From assembly GCA_022495995.1 (NCBI GenBank), contig JAFEMH010002606.1, positions 62,001 to 126,000 of the forward strand: a DNA stretch of 64,000 nucleotides, given 5' to 3'. This DNA is from Adenophora triphylla var. japonica (taxonomy: Eukaryota; Streptophyta; Magnoliopsida; Asterales; Campanulaceae). Both the position numbers and the translations under genes were made by a program. Within the stretch, counting starts at the first letter, position 1. Every line of letters starts with the position of its first letter. The notes beneath the pieces were generated by a model. It was given only the letters and a program-made list of their open reading frames with translations, had not been told where the DNA came from and did not search any database. Positions 50,935 to 61,269 of the stretch are shown one piece after another.

Positions 50935-51384
50935 AAATAAGATGAGAGTCTTTCTCACCCACAGCTATCAAAATCCGTCCATCTTTGATCAAGAAAGATA
51001 GAGCAAATAAGTTCTTCACTGTTTGAGCAAAGGATTTTCTGTTTAATAAGAGTTTTTCCAGTTTCACTGTCCTCTTCTCTCTAAGGATCTCAAACATCAC
51101 AACCATGTTTGTGACAGTGTCTGTTTTCTCTTCACTGGTGTTATACTGTTACCTTATTTTTACTTGTGACCGTATAACACCAGTGAAGAGTAAAACATGC
51201 ACTGTCACAAACATGGATGTTATGTTTGAGAGGAGGACAGTGAAACTGGAAAAAATTCTTATTAAACAGAAAATTATTTGCTCAAACAGTCGAGAACTTG
51301 TTTGCTCTGTCTTTCTTGGTCTAAGATGAGATAGGGTTTTGATAGTTGTGGATGAGAACGACTCTCATCTTGTTTATAAATGTT
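50935..51384. repeat. Long imperfect inverted repeat (arms ~212 bp, loop ~25 bp)
   Basis: The left arm 50935-51146 and right arm 51172-51384 are reverse complements over their length, with scattered mismatches and one ~13 bp bulge. TTCACTGGTGTTATAC closes the stem beside the loop. It lies in the putative 5' intron of the inner CACTA gene, so the pre-mRNA would fold into a long hairpin. Confidence 0.88.
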
Positions 51385-51773
51385 AATTTAATTCATCATT
51401 GTAAAATTATATATTTTACAACAAAGAATTAACATTTAAAATTATTCAAAATATTAATAATTTAAAAAATATGATAGATGTGTGTGTTAATTCATTACTA
51501 TAAAATTATGCATTTTACGGTAATGAATAAAAATTAATGTTACGACGTGACGTTGTGACGGTTTAATTCAGATAATGTTTTGTATATAATGTTTACATTT
51601 TATATCACTTATCACTGTCCAATTTGTCTGCAATTAATAGAATCATTTTTTTCATCTCTACTATGCTTTTCAATTTTACTTGGTTACTCTTACATGCTAT
51701 GTAGTTGAGAACAATAAATGCTTCCTACTATTTAAATGCAAACATAGTGTATATTGGCTGCAAACATCTTACT

Positions 51774-52140
51774 CCACCACTACTATCACATACAACCACT
51801 ACCACCATTACTATACCACCACAACTATTACTACTACAACCACTACTACCACTACTATTACTATTACTAATACTAATACTACTACGTATACCACCACTAC
51901 CACCATCACTACTACCACCACCACCACGCACCACCACTACGTACTACCACCACCACTATCACTACCACCACCACTACTACCACTACTACCGCTACTACCA
52001 CCACTACTATCACTACTATTACTAATACTACTACGTATACCACCACTACCACCACCACTACTACTACCACTACTAATACTATTACCACTACCACAACTAC
52101 CACCACTACCACTCCACCACTACTATCACTACCATGGTCA
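51774..52140. repeat. ACC/ACT trinucleotide-rich tract
   Basis: About 365 bp made almost only of ACC, ACT and ATT triplets. Long frames on both strands through it are artefacts of composition. A ~60 bp inverted copy of part of it is at 52527-52592. Confidence 0.9.
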
Positions 52141-52743
52141 AACTGTGTGATTTGGTGAGAACTTTTTCAAAGCTGGGAATCAAGCATTATTCATTCCAGA
52201 TCCACTACAATTACAAGAACCTATTTGAAGAACACACAGCAAAATTCAAGATTTTAAATCAACAAGTTCAAGTTATAGCACAAAATTAACAAAATAGAGA
52301 GGGGTAGAGAGAGAGGGTTTACATTTATAATGAGCTGGAGTGGAAAATCTCAAGTCTTTTGCACAAGCATTTGGCCCAAAGATTGAAACTTTGAAAGTAG
52401 ATTTACCAATTAATCAGAAAACAAGAAAATCCCCAACTCCAGTTTTTGTATCTTCTACAAACTGAAGCCACCCATTTACAAAACAGAACTTTCCTCCAAT
52501 TTTTTCAATCTCCACCTTCCATTTAAATATGGTGGTGGTAGTACGTAGTGGTGGTGCGTGGTGGTGGTGGTAGTAGTGATGGTGGTAGTGGGACTCTCTT
52601 TTCACATAGTTTATATTGGCTGCAAACATCTTACTCCGTAATTTGCTTGGACATGTAGTCATTATTTTGAATGCTTCCTACTATTTGAATTTTGTTCTAC
52701 TTGATTCATTTTCTGTCTACATATATAATATTCTAGTTTAGAT

Positions 52744-54544
52744 ATGTCGGGTCGAGGTGGCAATCGTTCAAAGAGAAGGAAGGTTGCGAGTTTTGTGCAT
52801 CGTCTTGTTTCACCAAGGACGGGAGGGAGGGGCACTACTTCTGGTTCTGGACGTAGTGATGATGATGTGATCAGTCCAGATATTGATAGCTCTAGTGTTC
52901 CCGTTAGTGAACCATCCAGGCGGGTTATTTTGGACACAAATATTAATGAGGAAGGAAAAATGGAAATTTCTATCTCTCCCAGTGGCCAGTAAGTATTATT
53001 TAATTGTAAATGTCATATATATAATGTTTATATTTTATTACTGTCTTTTTATTTGTATATATATTGATATATTGTTTTTTAATTAATATCTTAATAGGTT
53101 TATACATGGTGGTTGTCAAGACCCTGCTCGATGGTTTGGGGATTTATTCAGTGGGTATACTTTTGAGGAATTTTATCACACCCCAAAATCAATATCAAAA
53201 GATGTGTACGATATCTGGTATAACCAGTTTCGGGTAAAATTACTCAATTCTCTTTCCTTTGTAAAGTTTGTAGACTAGTCCCCTGTTCATCTTTATGTTC
53301 TAATTTACGTTTAATAATTAATTAGCAACAACTATTTTACTCCCTGTTTATTTAACTACTTTTACTATTTTTTTAGCACATATATTCATACCCCGGATGC
53401 TCCGACGTTCAAATAGAGAAGGCTTTCAAGCAATTGATTGCTAAACGGTACGCTGGTAAAGTATATGACATGAAAAAAAAGTGGCTAAAGGATGATTTGC
53501 CTCCAACTAATTTCTCGAATAGTGCGTGGGAGCAGTGGGAAGCCTATTGGAATAGTGAAAAATTTCAAAAAAAATCAGAAATTGCAAAGAAGAATAGGAA
53601 CTCACAAGAGGAGCGGGGGAGTGTGCACACTGGAGGATCGATTAACTTCAGCGAGACTTGGTCCCGAATGGTAAACTTACTTAATTTATTATCCGGTTGT
53701 AAATTAAGCAATACTCTATTTGATTCATATATTGTTATTATTTGATGAAGTTTTGAAGTTTTAATTTTTTTATATGTTAAGCGAAAGAAACACGAAGATG
53801 ATGAGGCTGATGCAGCTGCTGTGTTTATGGCTACACATACTGCGGAGGCTCCTGATGGCTCAGGGCTACAATGGGTTAACCCTTATTACCAGACCCTTTA
53901 TGTAAGTGTTAATAGTATTTTCTATTAGTAAATTATAAATTATTTAGTTAAAGAAATACTATTTTCTACCATAGTGTATAATGTTTTTTTTCCCAGGAAG
54001 AATATGATAGGCGTGCTCGTGACGAGGCTATTGAAGAAGGAAGTATGGAGCCTGAGAGCACAGAGCGGCCCGCCTTTCGTGAAAAGCTTTGGGCGGCCAT
54101 TGTCCTCCGAGACAAGCAACCAAAGGGAGACCGCTTGCCTGGATTCGGAGGACATGGTGCGGGGTATTTTAACATGCCATTCCGCAGCCCTATACGCAAT
54201 ACTTTTCTTCTTCTTCCTCCGGCAGTCAGCATGTGGATCAAGAGGCATTTGATGATCGGGTCCAGAGAGAGGTTCAAAGGCAAGTGGAGCAGATGCAGAG
54301 CCAGATGCAGAGCCAGGTGCAGGCCGAGGTGCAGACCCAGGTGCAGGCCCAGGTGCAGACCCAGGTGCAGAGCATATTGGAGGAACAGTTTGAGCAGCGC
54401 ATGCAACAATACTTGGCTACCATGAATTTGCAACCACAGCAACCTAATAGCGGTAATGCTTCTGACTCATTAGTTGGTCAATACCTTAGGCGAAGTGGCG
54501 GTGGCGGTAGCTGTAGCGGCAGCGCTCGTGATCGTGGTCGTTAA
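52744..54544 (+). CDS. TNPA-like CACTA accessory protein (six coding exons, 426 aa)
   Basis: Coding exons 52744-52988, 53098-53233, 53377-53670, 53782-53901, 53997-54163 and 54226-54544 give 1281 bp with no stop. All junctions are GT-AG in phase; the last intron is only 62 bp. The middle resembles the plant Transposase_24 (TNPA/Ptta) layout: FSGYTFEEFYHTPKS-type lead, KKKWLKDDLPP, WEQWEAYW, KNRNSQEERGSVHTGGS. After HVDQEAFDDRVQREV comes a Gln-rich coiled coil (about 350-400) and a Gly-rich tail. In En/Spm, TNPA binds the subterminal repeats and helps bring the ends together. A leader exon (to 49441) with a 3.3 kb intron is likely. The domain call is from memory of the family; the intact gene model is seen directly. 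Confidence 0.75.
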
Positions 54545-54588
54545 ACATTCATTTTATTTGACATGTAATAAACAAACATATTTTGTTT

Positions 54589-54835
54589 TGTTTTCCCTTT
54601 CCCTTTCCCTTCCCTTTTCCCCAAGCGAAACAGTTTCCCTTTCCCCTTTTCCTCTTTCCCTTTCCCCTTTCCCGTTTCGCTTCTGGTTGTTGGATACAGT
54701 TTCTTTCCCTTTATTTGATGTTCAAACAAAACAGTTTCCCTTTCCCCTTTTCCCCTTCCCCCTTTTCCCCTTCCCCTTTCCCCTTTCTTGTTTCGCTTGA
54801 TTTGGATGGTTGTTTCAAGCGAAACAGGTTGTTTG
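54589..54835. repeat. CCCTTTCC pyrimidine tract with AAGCGAAACA/TGTTTCGCTT inverted copies
   Basis: Runs of CCCTTT and CCCCTTTT fill ~200 bp just after the TNPA-like stop codon. They are bracketed by AAGCGAAACAG (54625 and 54818) and the complementary GTTTCGCTT (54674 and 54790). It is probably in the 3' untranslated region. Confidence 0.8.
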
Positions 54836-54929
54836 TGTTTCTTTGTATGTTGGAATTTGTTTAAAACAGGTTTGACAGGTTTACAGGTGGTTTAATAATA
54901 AAACAATTTTTTTTTAAAAAATCTGGACA

Positions 54930-55480
54930 GATTACCGACGGAAATTTCCGTCGGTAAATAAAAAAAATAAAAATAAAACTCATTACCGACGGAAATATCC
55001 GTCGGTAAATAATAAAAAATAAAAAAAATAAAACTCATTACCAACGGAAATGTCCGTCGGTAAATAATAAAAATTAAAAAAAATAAAACTCATTACCGAC
55101 GGAAATGTCCGTCGGTATTGGGTTTAGATTTCCGACGGACATTTTCGCCTGTAAAATTTAAGGTTTTCGACGGATATAACCGTCGGTAATGAGTTTTATT
55201 TATTTATTTTTTTAATATTTACCGTCGGAAATTTCCCTCGGTACCCTCCGGCAAAGGCTCCGGCAAACCGGCTGGCGTACCTCATTGCCGACGGATGGTT
55301 TCTGGCGGAATTTTGGGTTTACCGACGGACAATCTGCCGAAAATATCGACGGAATTGGTCCTTCGGTATTACCAACCAATTTTTACCGACGGAATCCGAC
55401 GGACGAAATCCGTCGATAATGACCATTTACCGACGGAAATGGGAAATTACCGACGGAAATTTCCGTCGGTAAAAGGTCTA
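54930..55480. repeat. Right subterminal repeat array of the inner CACTA
   Basis: More than a dozen ACCGACGGA and TCCGTCGGT units, several arranged as CGACGGAAATTTCCGTCG palindromes. A ~55 bp unit is tandemly repeated at 54935-55120. These are the expected binding sites of a TNPA-type protein. Confidence 0.9.
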
Positions 55481-55689
55481 TTTCTAGTAGGGTATAAGTA
55501 TTATATACGACGGACTTGAGGCGCCGTATATACTTTATACACGTACATTGGACGTATACGTATCTGAGATTTTAATTATATACGGCGGAAAGCATGTAGC
55601 CGCCGTAAATAGTACATTATTTACGGCGGAAGACACGCGTCCGCCGTATATTGGAACATTATATATGGCGGTGTACATTATTCGCCGTA

Positions 55690-57336
55690 AATAATAATAA
55701 ATACCGCGAAATCAATTTCGCCTCTCAGTTCGCGCAAAACACAAAATTCCCTCCCTCCTCTCCCCTCTCTCTCTCTCTCCTCTCTAGGGCAAAGCACCAC
55801 TCTCAATCGACGGCGAGATCCACGGCGACCGGTGACGAACGCTGCTCCGGTGAAGACCCTGCTCCGGTGAAGACTCTGCTCCGGTGAAGAACCCAGGTTT
55901 GAAGCTTTCTTTTCTAATTTCTCTTTTATCCGTTTCTTGCCGCCATTATTTTGCCTCGTGAAGATTTCTTTTCTAATTTCTCTCTTTTCTTTCTACTCGT
56001 TTCATCGTCTTATCACCGCCAGGTACGATTTGCAGTTGTAATCTGGAGGTTTAAAACCCTAAAAAGTCTCGTTTTATCACCGCCAGGTACGATTCCTCTC
56101 TTATCAGTTTTTATTTTTTTAATGAAATTTAATTTAGTTTTTATATTTTTTTTTTGAATTTTTTGATTAATTATTTGCAGTTGTAATCTGGAGGTTTATA
56201 TCCTAAATATTCGAAATTTGTATTTTTTTTATTTTATGAAATTTGTGTTTCAGACTGATTGATTAGGGTTCTTTTAATTTATCTCCCTAAAGTCATTAGT
56301 TTTGATTTTTATGTTTATGTCACATACCATGGTGGAAAATAAATACATTAATTGCTTATGGAAAATTGGTACTAAATTGAATCTTTAAATGTAGCCCAGT
56401 GATCTTAATTGTGTCATCTGTTATCAATTTAGTATCTTGGAAAAATCCAAGAATTATGTTATTGTTATTTTGACTATATGCCTGATTTGGCTACACATTA
56501 TTGGCATTTTTTAGTTCTTACAATGGTTTGCTCGGGACAAACCTAAACTAATTTTGGCAATTGAACCAACTTTGGAATTTTTTCGTATAATATAGATGGT
56601 TTATAATTTGATCTAAAGTAAGTGATTAAGTTAATCTTTGGGGAGGAGTAGGACTTTCCTCGGTACGATTTGTCGATTTTCATTAAGGTCCTTTACACTT
56701 CGACATGATAGAATTCTGTTTATGGGTCATATCTTCGTTACTGTATAGTCCTTGGCAAGATTCAGTCATGGTAGCATGTTATGTATGTAGTTGGTGCTAA
56801 ATATTGTCTAGTATATATGTTATGGAATTCCCAACAAGAAAATATATTCCCTAGTATGTTTGTTTAGAGGGTACCCTCTTGCTTGACCAGTGTTTGATGT
56901 TCTTAAAGGTGAATCTTATTCAGTGGTTTTCTATTAGGAAAAACTTCATGGAGACTTTTTTAGGAAAGCTTGAGGTGGATCGTAAATTATTTGTTCAGTC
57001 GTGCATTCTCGTGTTAGATTTGTTAGTCTTAGATTTGAAATCATCCCTTAATGCTACTACATGAATCATTTATATCACGTTACATATTATTAGCTTCTCA
57101 ATTAGGGGGGGGGGATTGTGAGAGAGAACGAATGAATGTTGTCATGGGGTTATACTATATCATGGGCCCAAGCTCGACTAATAGGCTAGGCTCTAACAAT
57201 GTATATTATCTATATCGAGCCAAAAGTTGTACATATTTAGACTATGTTTGTTTATGAGTTTATTTTTATTCTAAAATTTGTGTCTCTCGGTCTTATATAT
57301 AGGTTGTATTTTAACGTTAAAAATATCAAGTCATAT
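55690..57336 (+). other. Outer CACTA leader exon and intron
   Basis: A (CT)n-rich leader runs to a donor near 55893 (CCCAG then GTTTGA). TGCTCCGGTGAAGA is repeated three times (55842-55885). The intron holds two copies of TTATCACCGCCAGGTACGAT and of GCAGTTGTAATCTGGAGGTT (near 56010-56200), a duplicated splice-like block. An acceptor at about 57302 precedes the transposase ATG. Confidence 0.55.
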
Positions 57337-59377
57337 ATGGACAAAATTTGGATTGATTTGGGTAACCGGATTTCAAATGAGTATATGTCTGGGATTGACA
57401 ACTTCCTTGATTTTGCATTCTCAAAAAAGTCTGTTGGTGTTAAAGAAATATATTGTCCTTGTAAAAAATGCGCAAATCGTTACCAAAAAGACCGTGCAAC
57501 CGTGAAATCACATTGTATTGAAGTGGGATTTGAAAAAGATTACAAGAATTGGACTAGGCACGGGGAAGAGTACATTTCGGCGTATAAGAATGATAATAAT
57601 GATAGGACAACTGAAGATGGCATTGAAATTGAATTGGGCGTGCAAGATTGTATGAGGTGAATGGTACATGAAGGGATGGGTATGCCGGATAGTAACCAGC
57701 CAGGAATTGAAGAAATCGTACAATTAGATACAGCCACCGCAAAGTTTCTTAGACTTTTGAGAGATGCTGATCAAGCCTTGTGGGAAGGGTGTGATAAGTT
57801 TACAGTACTCTCATTTATTGTAGAACTTATGCACTGGAAGGCTAATTATCGAGTGGCCGATAAGGGATTTACTTCTTTATTAAAAAATTTCATTAGGGCA
57901 TTGCCTCAGTCAGCAAAAGTGCCAAGTTCCTATCGTGAGGCGTACAAGATGACTGCAGATTTGGGTTTCAGTTATAAAACATGGGGCACGTGCATTAATA
58001 ATTGTATGTTTTTTCGAAATGAAACTGAAAAACTTACTAAATGTGAAATTTGTGGAGCCTCTAGATATAAGCAACAAGAAGAAGGGGGTAGCGGTGAAGG
58101 TGCGGAAACAAGTGGCAAGAATAAACTTCCCAAGCAGGTAGCGATAAAGAAAGTATGGTATTTTCCCTTAAAGCCAAGGTTGCAAAGGTTGTATTGGTCA
58201 TCTAAGACCGCGACACTCATGAGATGGCATGCCGAGAAAAGAATAGACGATGGTGTGCTGAGGCATCCTGCAGACTCTCGTGCATGGAAGAGATTCGATG
58301 AACGTTATCCATTATTTTAAGTGAAATTCGGAATGTTAGATTGGGATTAGCATCTGACGGATTTAATCCTTTCAGAACAATGACTATATCTCACAGTACT
58401 TGGCCGGTTGTGCTTATGCCATACAATCTTCCACCTTGGTTATGCATGAAACAACCATATTTCTTCTTGTCGGTGCTTACTCAAGGCCCAAAAGGGCCGA
58501 GCAACAAGATAGATGTGTATCTCCAACCGTTAAATTGATGAGTTGAAGGAATTGCGGGAAGATGGTATATCAACTTATGATGCATCAAGGAACGAGTTAT
58601 TTACTTTACGAGCTTCACTATTATGGACAATAAATGACTTTCCTGCATATGCAATGTTGTCTGGATGGAGCACTAAAGGTGAATATGCTTGCCCTTGTTG
58701 CAATGTGAGACCTCAAGCACGATGGTTGGATCATGGTGGCAAGTATTGTTATATTGGTCATCGACGCTTCTTGCCTAGGAGTCATGCTTTTCGTAAGGAT
58801 AAAAGCTCTTTTGATGGTACTCATGAAGTGAGAGATAAGCCCAAGTTATTGTTTGGAACAAAATTGCTTAAACAAGTTGAAAATATGGAAACAGTATAAA
58901 ATAGAAAATGTTATTAAAAAGAGGAAAAGAGAAGAGGGTGAGAAGCAACAAGCCAAGTTGGAGAAGAGAAAGGTTCCTAAGTTGTGTCACAATTGGAAAA
59001 AGAGGAGTATCTTCTTTGAGTTGCCATATTGGGCAAATAATCATGTTCGTCATAATCTTGATGTTATGCACATTGAAAAAAATGTGTGTGATAATGTGCT
59101 ACATACTCTGTTAGGTACTGCGGAGAAATCAAAAGATAATGAGAAAGCAAGAAGAGACCTAAAAGAGATGAACATTCGGAAACCATTGCATCTACAAATG
59201 CTTCCATCTCGCAAAGAAATTATGTCTCCGGCTCAGTTCACAATGAGTAAGAAGCATAAAGACACATTCTTGAAAGTTCTAAAGGGAGTCAAAGTCCCTG
59301 ATGGCTACTCGTCAAACATATCTCGCTGTGTACATCTAGAGGAAAGAACTATTTGGGGTCTTAAGAGCCATCATTGA
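57337..59377 (+). pseudogene. Outer CACTA TNP2/TNPD-type transposase, frameshifted and truncated
   Basis: The ATG at 57337 starts the transposase-associated domain: FLDFAFSKKS, IYCPCKKCAN, then WTRHGEEY. A TGA at 57658 is followed in frame by the Transposase_21 region (MVHEGMG, LPQSAKVPSSYREAYKM, CEICGASRYK, LYWSSKTATLMRWH). Frameshifts near 58320, 58535 and 58895 separate the next parts: GLASDGFNPFRTM with DVYLQPL; TYDASRNELFTLRASLLWTI with CPCCN and FDGTHEVRD; then LPYWANNHVRHNLDVMHIEK. The DDE signals FDGTHE and NLDVMH are present. Similarity ends after RTIWGLKSH, where the DUF4218 region should begin. It cannot make a working transposase as read. Confidence 0.9.
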
Positions 59378-59541
59378 GTTGGCAGGGTTCTAGGGGGACA
59401 ACAAGGGGAGTGAATGAGGTAGGGCTAAGCAACGAGCTTGCTAAGCAATTTGCATTGTTAAACCAAAGATTTGATAAATTAGCTTTGCAAAATGCTTCTT
59501 CTTCTTCTTCTATGCCTTCTACTGCTCATCTTGCGTATGTG
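59375..59541 (+). pseudogene. Retrotransposon gag scrap (Athila-type?)
   Basis: A short open stretch reads RGVNEVGLSNELAKQFALLN, then QRFDKLALQNA. It ends in a Ser-rich stretch exactly where the Tat-2 LTR starts. It resembles the segment before the zinc knuckle in Athila Gag. It is small, so confidence is limited. Confidence 0.45.
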
Positions 59542-61248
59542 TAAGTACCCAAATCTGGCTCATGCCTTCCGGTTAAATTTTCCGGCAATTTCGGTAAGTT
59601 TCCCGGTAATTCCCCGGACCTTCCTAGTGTTCCGGAAATATTCCGGAACAGTCCCAAATTAATTAAAGGCTGAAGAGGAGCCTTCCTAATTAAGAAACAC
59701 GTTTTTCTTAATTAGGAAGAAGTTTCTAGAATTTGCCACCTTGCATGGTTCTAGAAATGCTGAGTCACAATGAATAATGCCGCACGGCTGCATTAGCTCG
59801 TGGTCCCTGGCCGCACGGCTTCATTAGCCTTATCCAGACTGCCTATAAATAGAGCCCTCCTCTACCCATTTTACAGACACAATTTTCAACAACACCACAC
59901 ATAATACGTGAAGAATACTCTCAAGAGCTGTTGAAGATCCAAGAAGGTGAAGAAGAAGGCCAAGAAGCTACCTCCCTCCTCCTTAAAGATCCAAGATCAA
60001 CCTCTCCTCCTAGCTCCATCCAAAGAAGAAGGAAGCCATTGGTAACCTCGCACACCCTAACCTCGCATCCTAATTGCTTTATAAATTGCTCATTGCATTG
60101 TCTTTATATTGCTTGGGACTTGGTAGATTAAAGATCACATCTTTATATTCCCCCTTCCCCTTTTGCATGCATTAGACATCATTTGTCATAAAAATATAGT
60201 CTTTTCCCATAAAGGTGCATCCTTTGCACCTAAAACCCCCATTTTCCAATAAAAATGTCATCTTTATGCATCCTTTGCATATAAAAATCAAATCTTTTCA
60301 ATAAAAATGCATCCTTTGCACTCAAAATCTCTTTTCCAAGCATCATTTGCTTTAAAGATCATGTCTTTACCATAAACTAGCATCATATGCTTTTCAAAAT
60401 GCAATCTTTATGCATCATTTGCATAACGAATGCCAATTTCTTCATAAAAATGCATCATTTGCATAAAAATCATATCTTTATGCATCATTTGCAATAAAGA
60501 TCATTTTTTTGAATCAAATGCATCATTTGCAACCCAAAAATGTCATCTTTTCATTAAAAGTGTCATTTTTACATACATTCCCCATTCCCCATTAGCAACC
60601 TAGGAACGGACCGATGTAAAAGATCCTATCTTTACATCGTTCCTTCCATAAAGATTTCATAATCTCTTTAGAAAGGGACACCTTCGAACCCTATATCTCC
60701 GATTATCACTTAAGATGAGTATGAAGCATCTATACAAGCTCGACCATCTTAAAGTGAAGGATTGATGGGCTAAGGACCCTCCTTTTCTAAAGAACCTCAT
60801 CTTTGACTACAAAGAGAGTCATTCTCTCGATCACGCAAGTCCCAAGGTCCAAAAAATGCGATGATCACAAGTCCAAGATGAGGGCGGGATCATAATTCCG
60901 AATACATAAAATCCAAGAAATCCCGAGCGACAACCAACAAATGGTTTGTACGTCCGGAAGACGACTTGGGACATTCCCTCCTTATCATCAAACACATGCA
61001 CACAAGAAAGCACGCAAGCAAGCACGATTAATGAAATCTTGGGAGACTTGCTCCGGCAAGGCACCTTGGGTGAACGACGATCCGTTCTTCCCAAGGGGTA
61101 ACTTAACCTCCGAACCCATAAAAAAAACCTTTTTTTCAAAGTTTTGAGGTAATCAAAATGGCGTGGCGACTCCGTTTTTCAAATTAAACCGGTTGTCTTC
61201 AAACTCGCGTGAATCCAACAAAAACAAAAATTTGGGCACACATTCACA
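59538..61248 (+). repeat. Tat-2 5' LTR (~1.71 kb) with internal minisatellite
   Basis: TATAAATA at 59844-59851 marks the promoter. U3 has two GCCGCACGGCT blocks (59782 and 59810). Downstream of the promoter, 60170-60560 is an imperfect minisatellite built on GCATCATTTGCATAAAAATC and ATCTTT. The start could be 59538 or 59540. Confidence 0.8.
60170..60560. repeat. GCATCATTTGCATAAAAATC minisatellite in the Tat-2 LTR
   Basis: About a dozen degenerate units of 25-40 bp sharing GCATC(A/C)TTTGCA and AAATCATATCTTT. Confidence 0.85.
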
Positions 61249-61249
61249 G

Positions 61250-61269
61250 TTTGGCGACTCCGCTGGGGA
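61250..61269 (+). other. Tat-2 primer-binding site
   Basis: TTTGGCGACTCCGCTGGGGA directly follows the LTR terminus CACA. This motif is familiar from plant Tat/Ogre-type elements. Confidence 0.8.

Larger units (their letters stand above)
49105..55492 (+). mobile_element. Inner CACTA element (6388 bp, TSD TAT) carrying a TNPA-like gene
   Basis: Left end CACTACTAGAAACAGGGC; right end, reversed, CCCTACTAGAAATAGACC, with one change in the CACTA tip. TAT flanks both sides (49102-49104 and 55493-55495). Subterminal repeats CGACGGAAATTTCCGTCG and half-sites fill 49120-49280 and 54930-55480. One gene lies inside; no TNP2/TNPD transposase was found. It likely depends on another element for transposition. 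Confidence 0.88.
48961..59377 (+). mobile_element. Outer CACTA (En/Spm) element, split by the inner CACTA; 3' end lost
   Basis: The left terminus CACTACAAAAAAGTTGGC is at 48961. Subterminal repeats of TACGGCGGA and TCCGCCGTATA type occur at 48998-49100 and continue after the insertion at 55500-55690. A leader exon (to about 55893) and intron precede the TNP2-type transposase at 57337. No right terminus (TTTTTTGTAGTG) is seen. Coding similarity stops at 59377, where a gag fragment abuts. Confidence 0.8.

Noticed and set aside
51680..52150. Open frame of 156 codons made of Thr, Leu, Pro and Tyr
   Set aside because: It is a reading of the ACC/ACT triplet tract; the other strand and frames are open too.
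53940..54442. Minus-strand Leu/His-rich frames
   Set aside because: Antisense of the Gln-rich coiled coil of the TNPA-like gene.
52744..54544. TNPA-like gene as a host gene
   Set aside because: It lies wholly between CACTA termini with a matching TAT duplication and next to its expected binding-site array.
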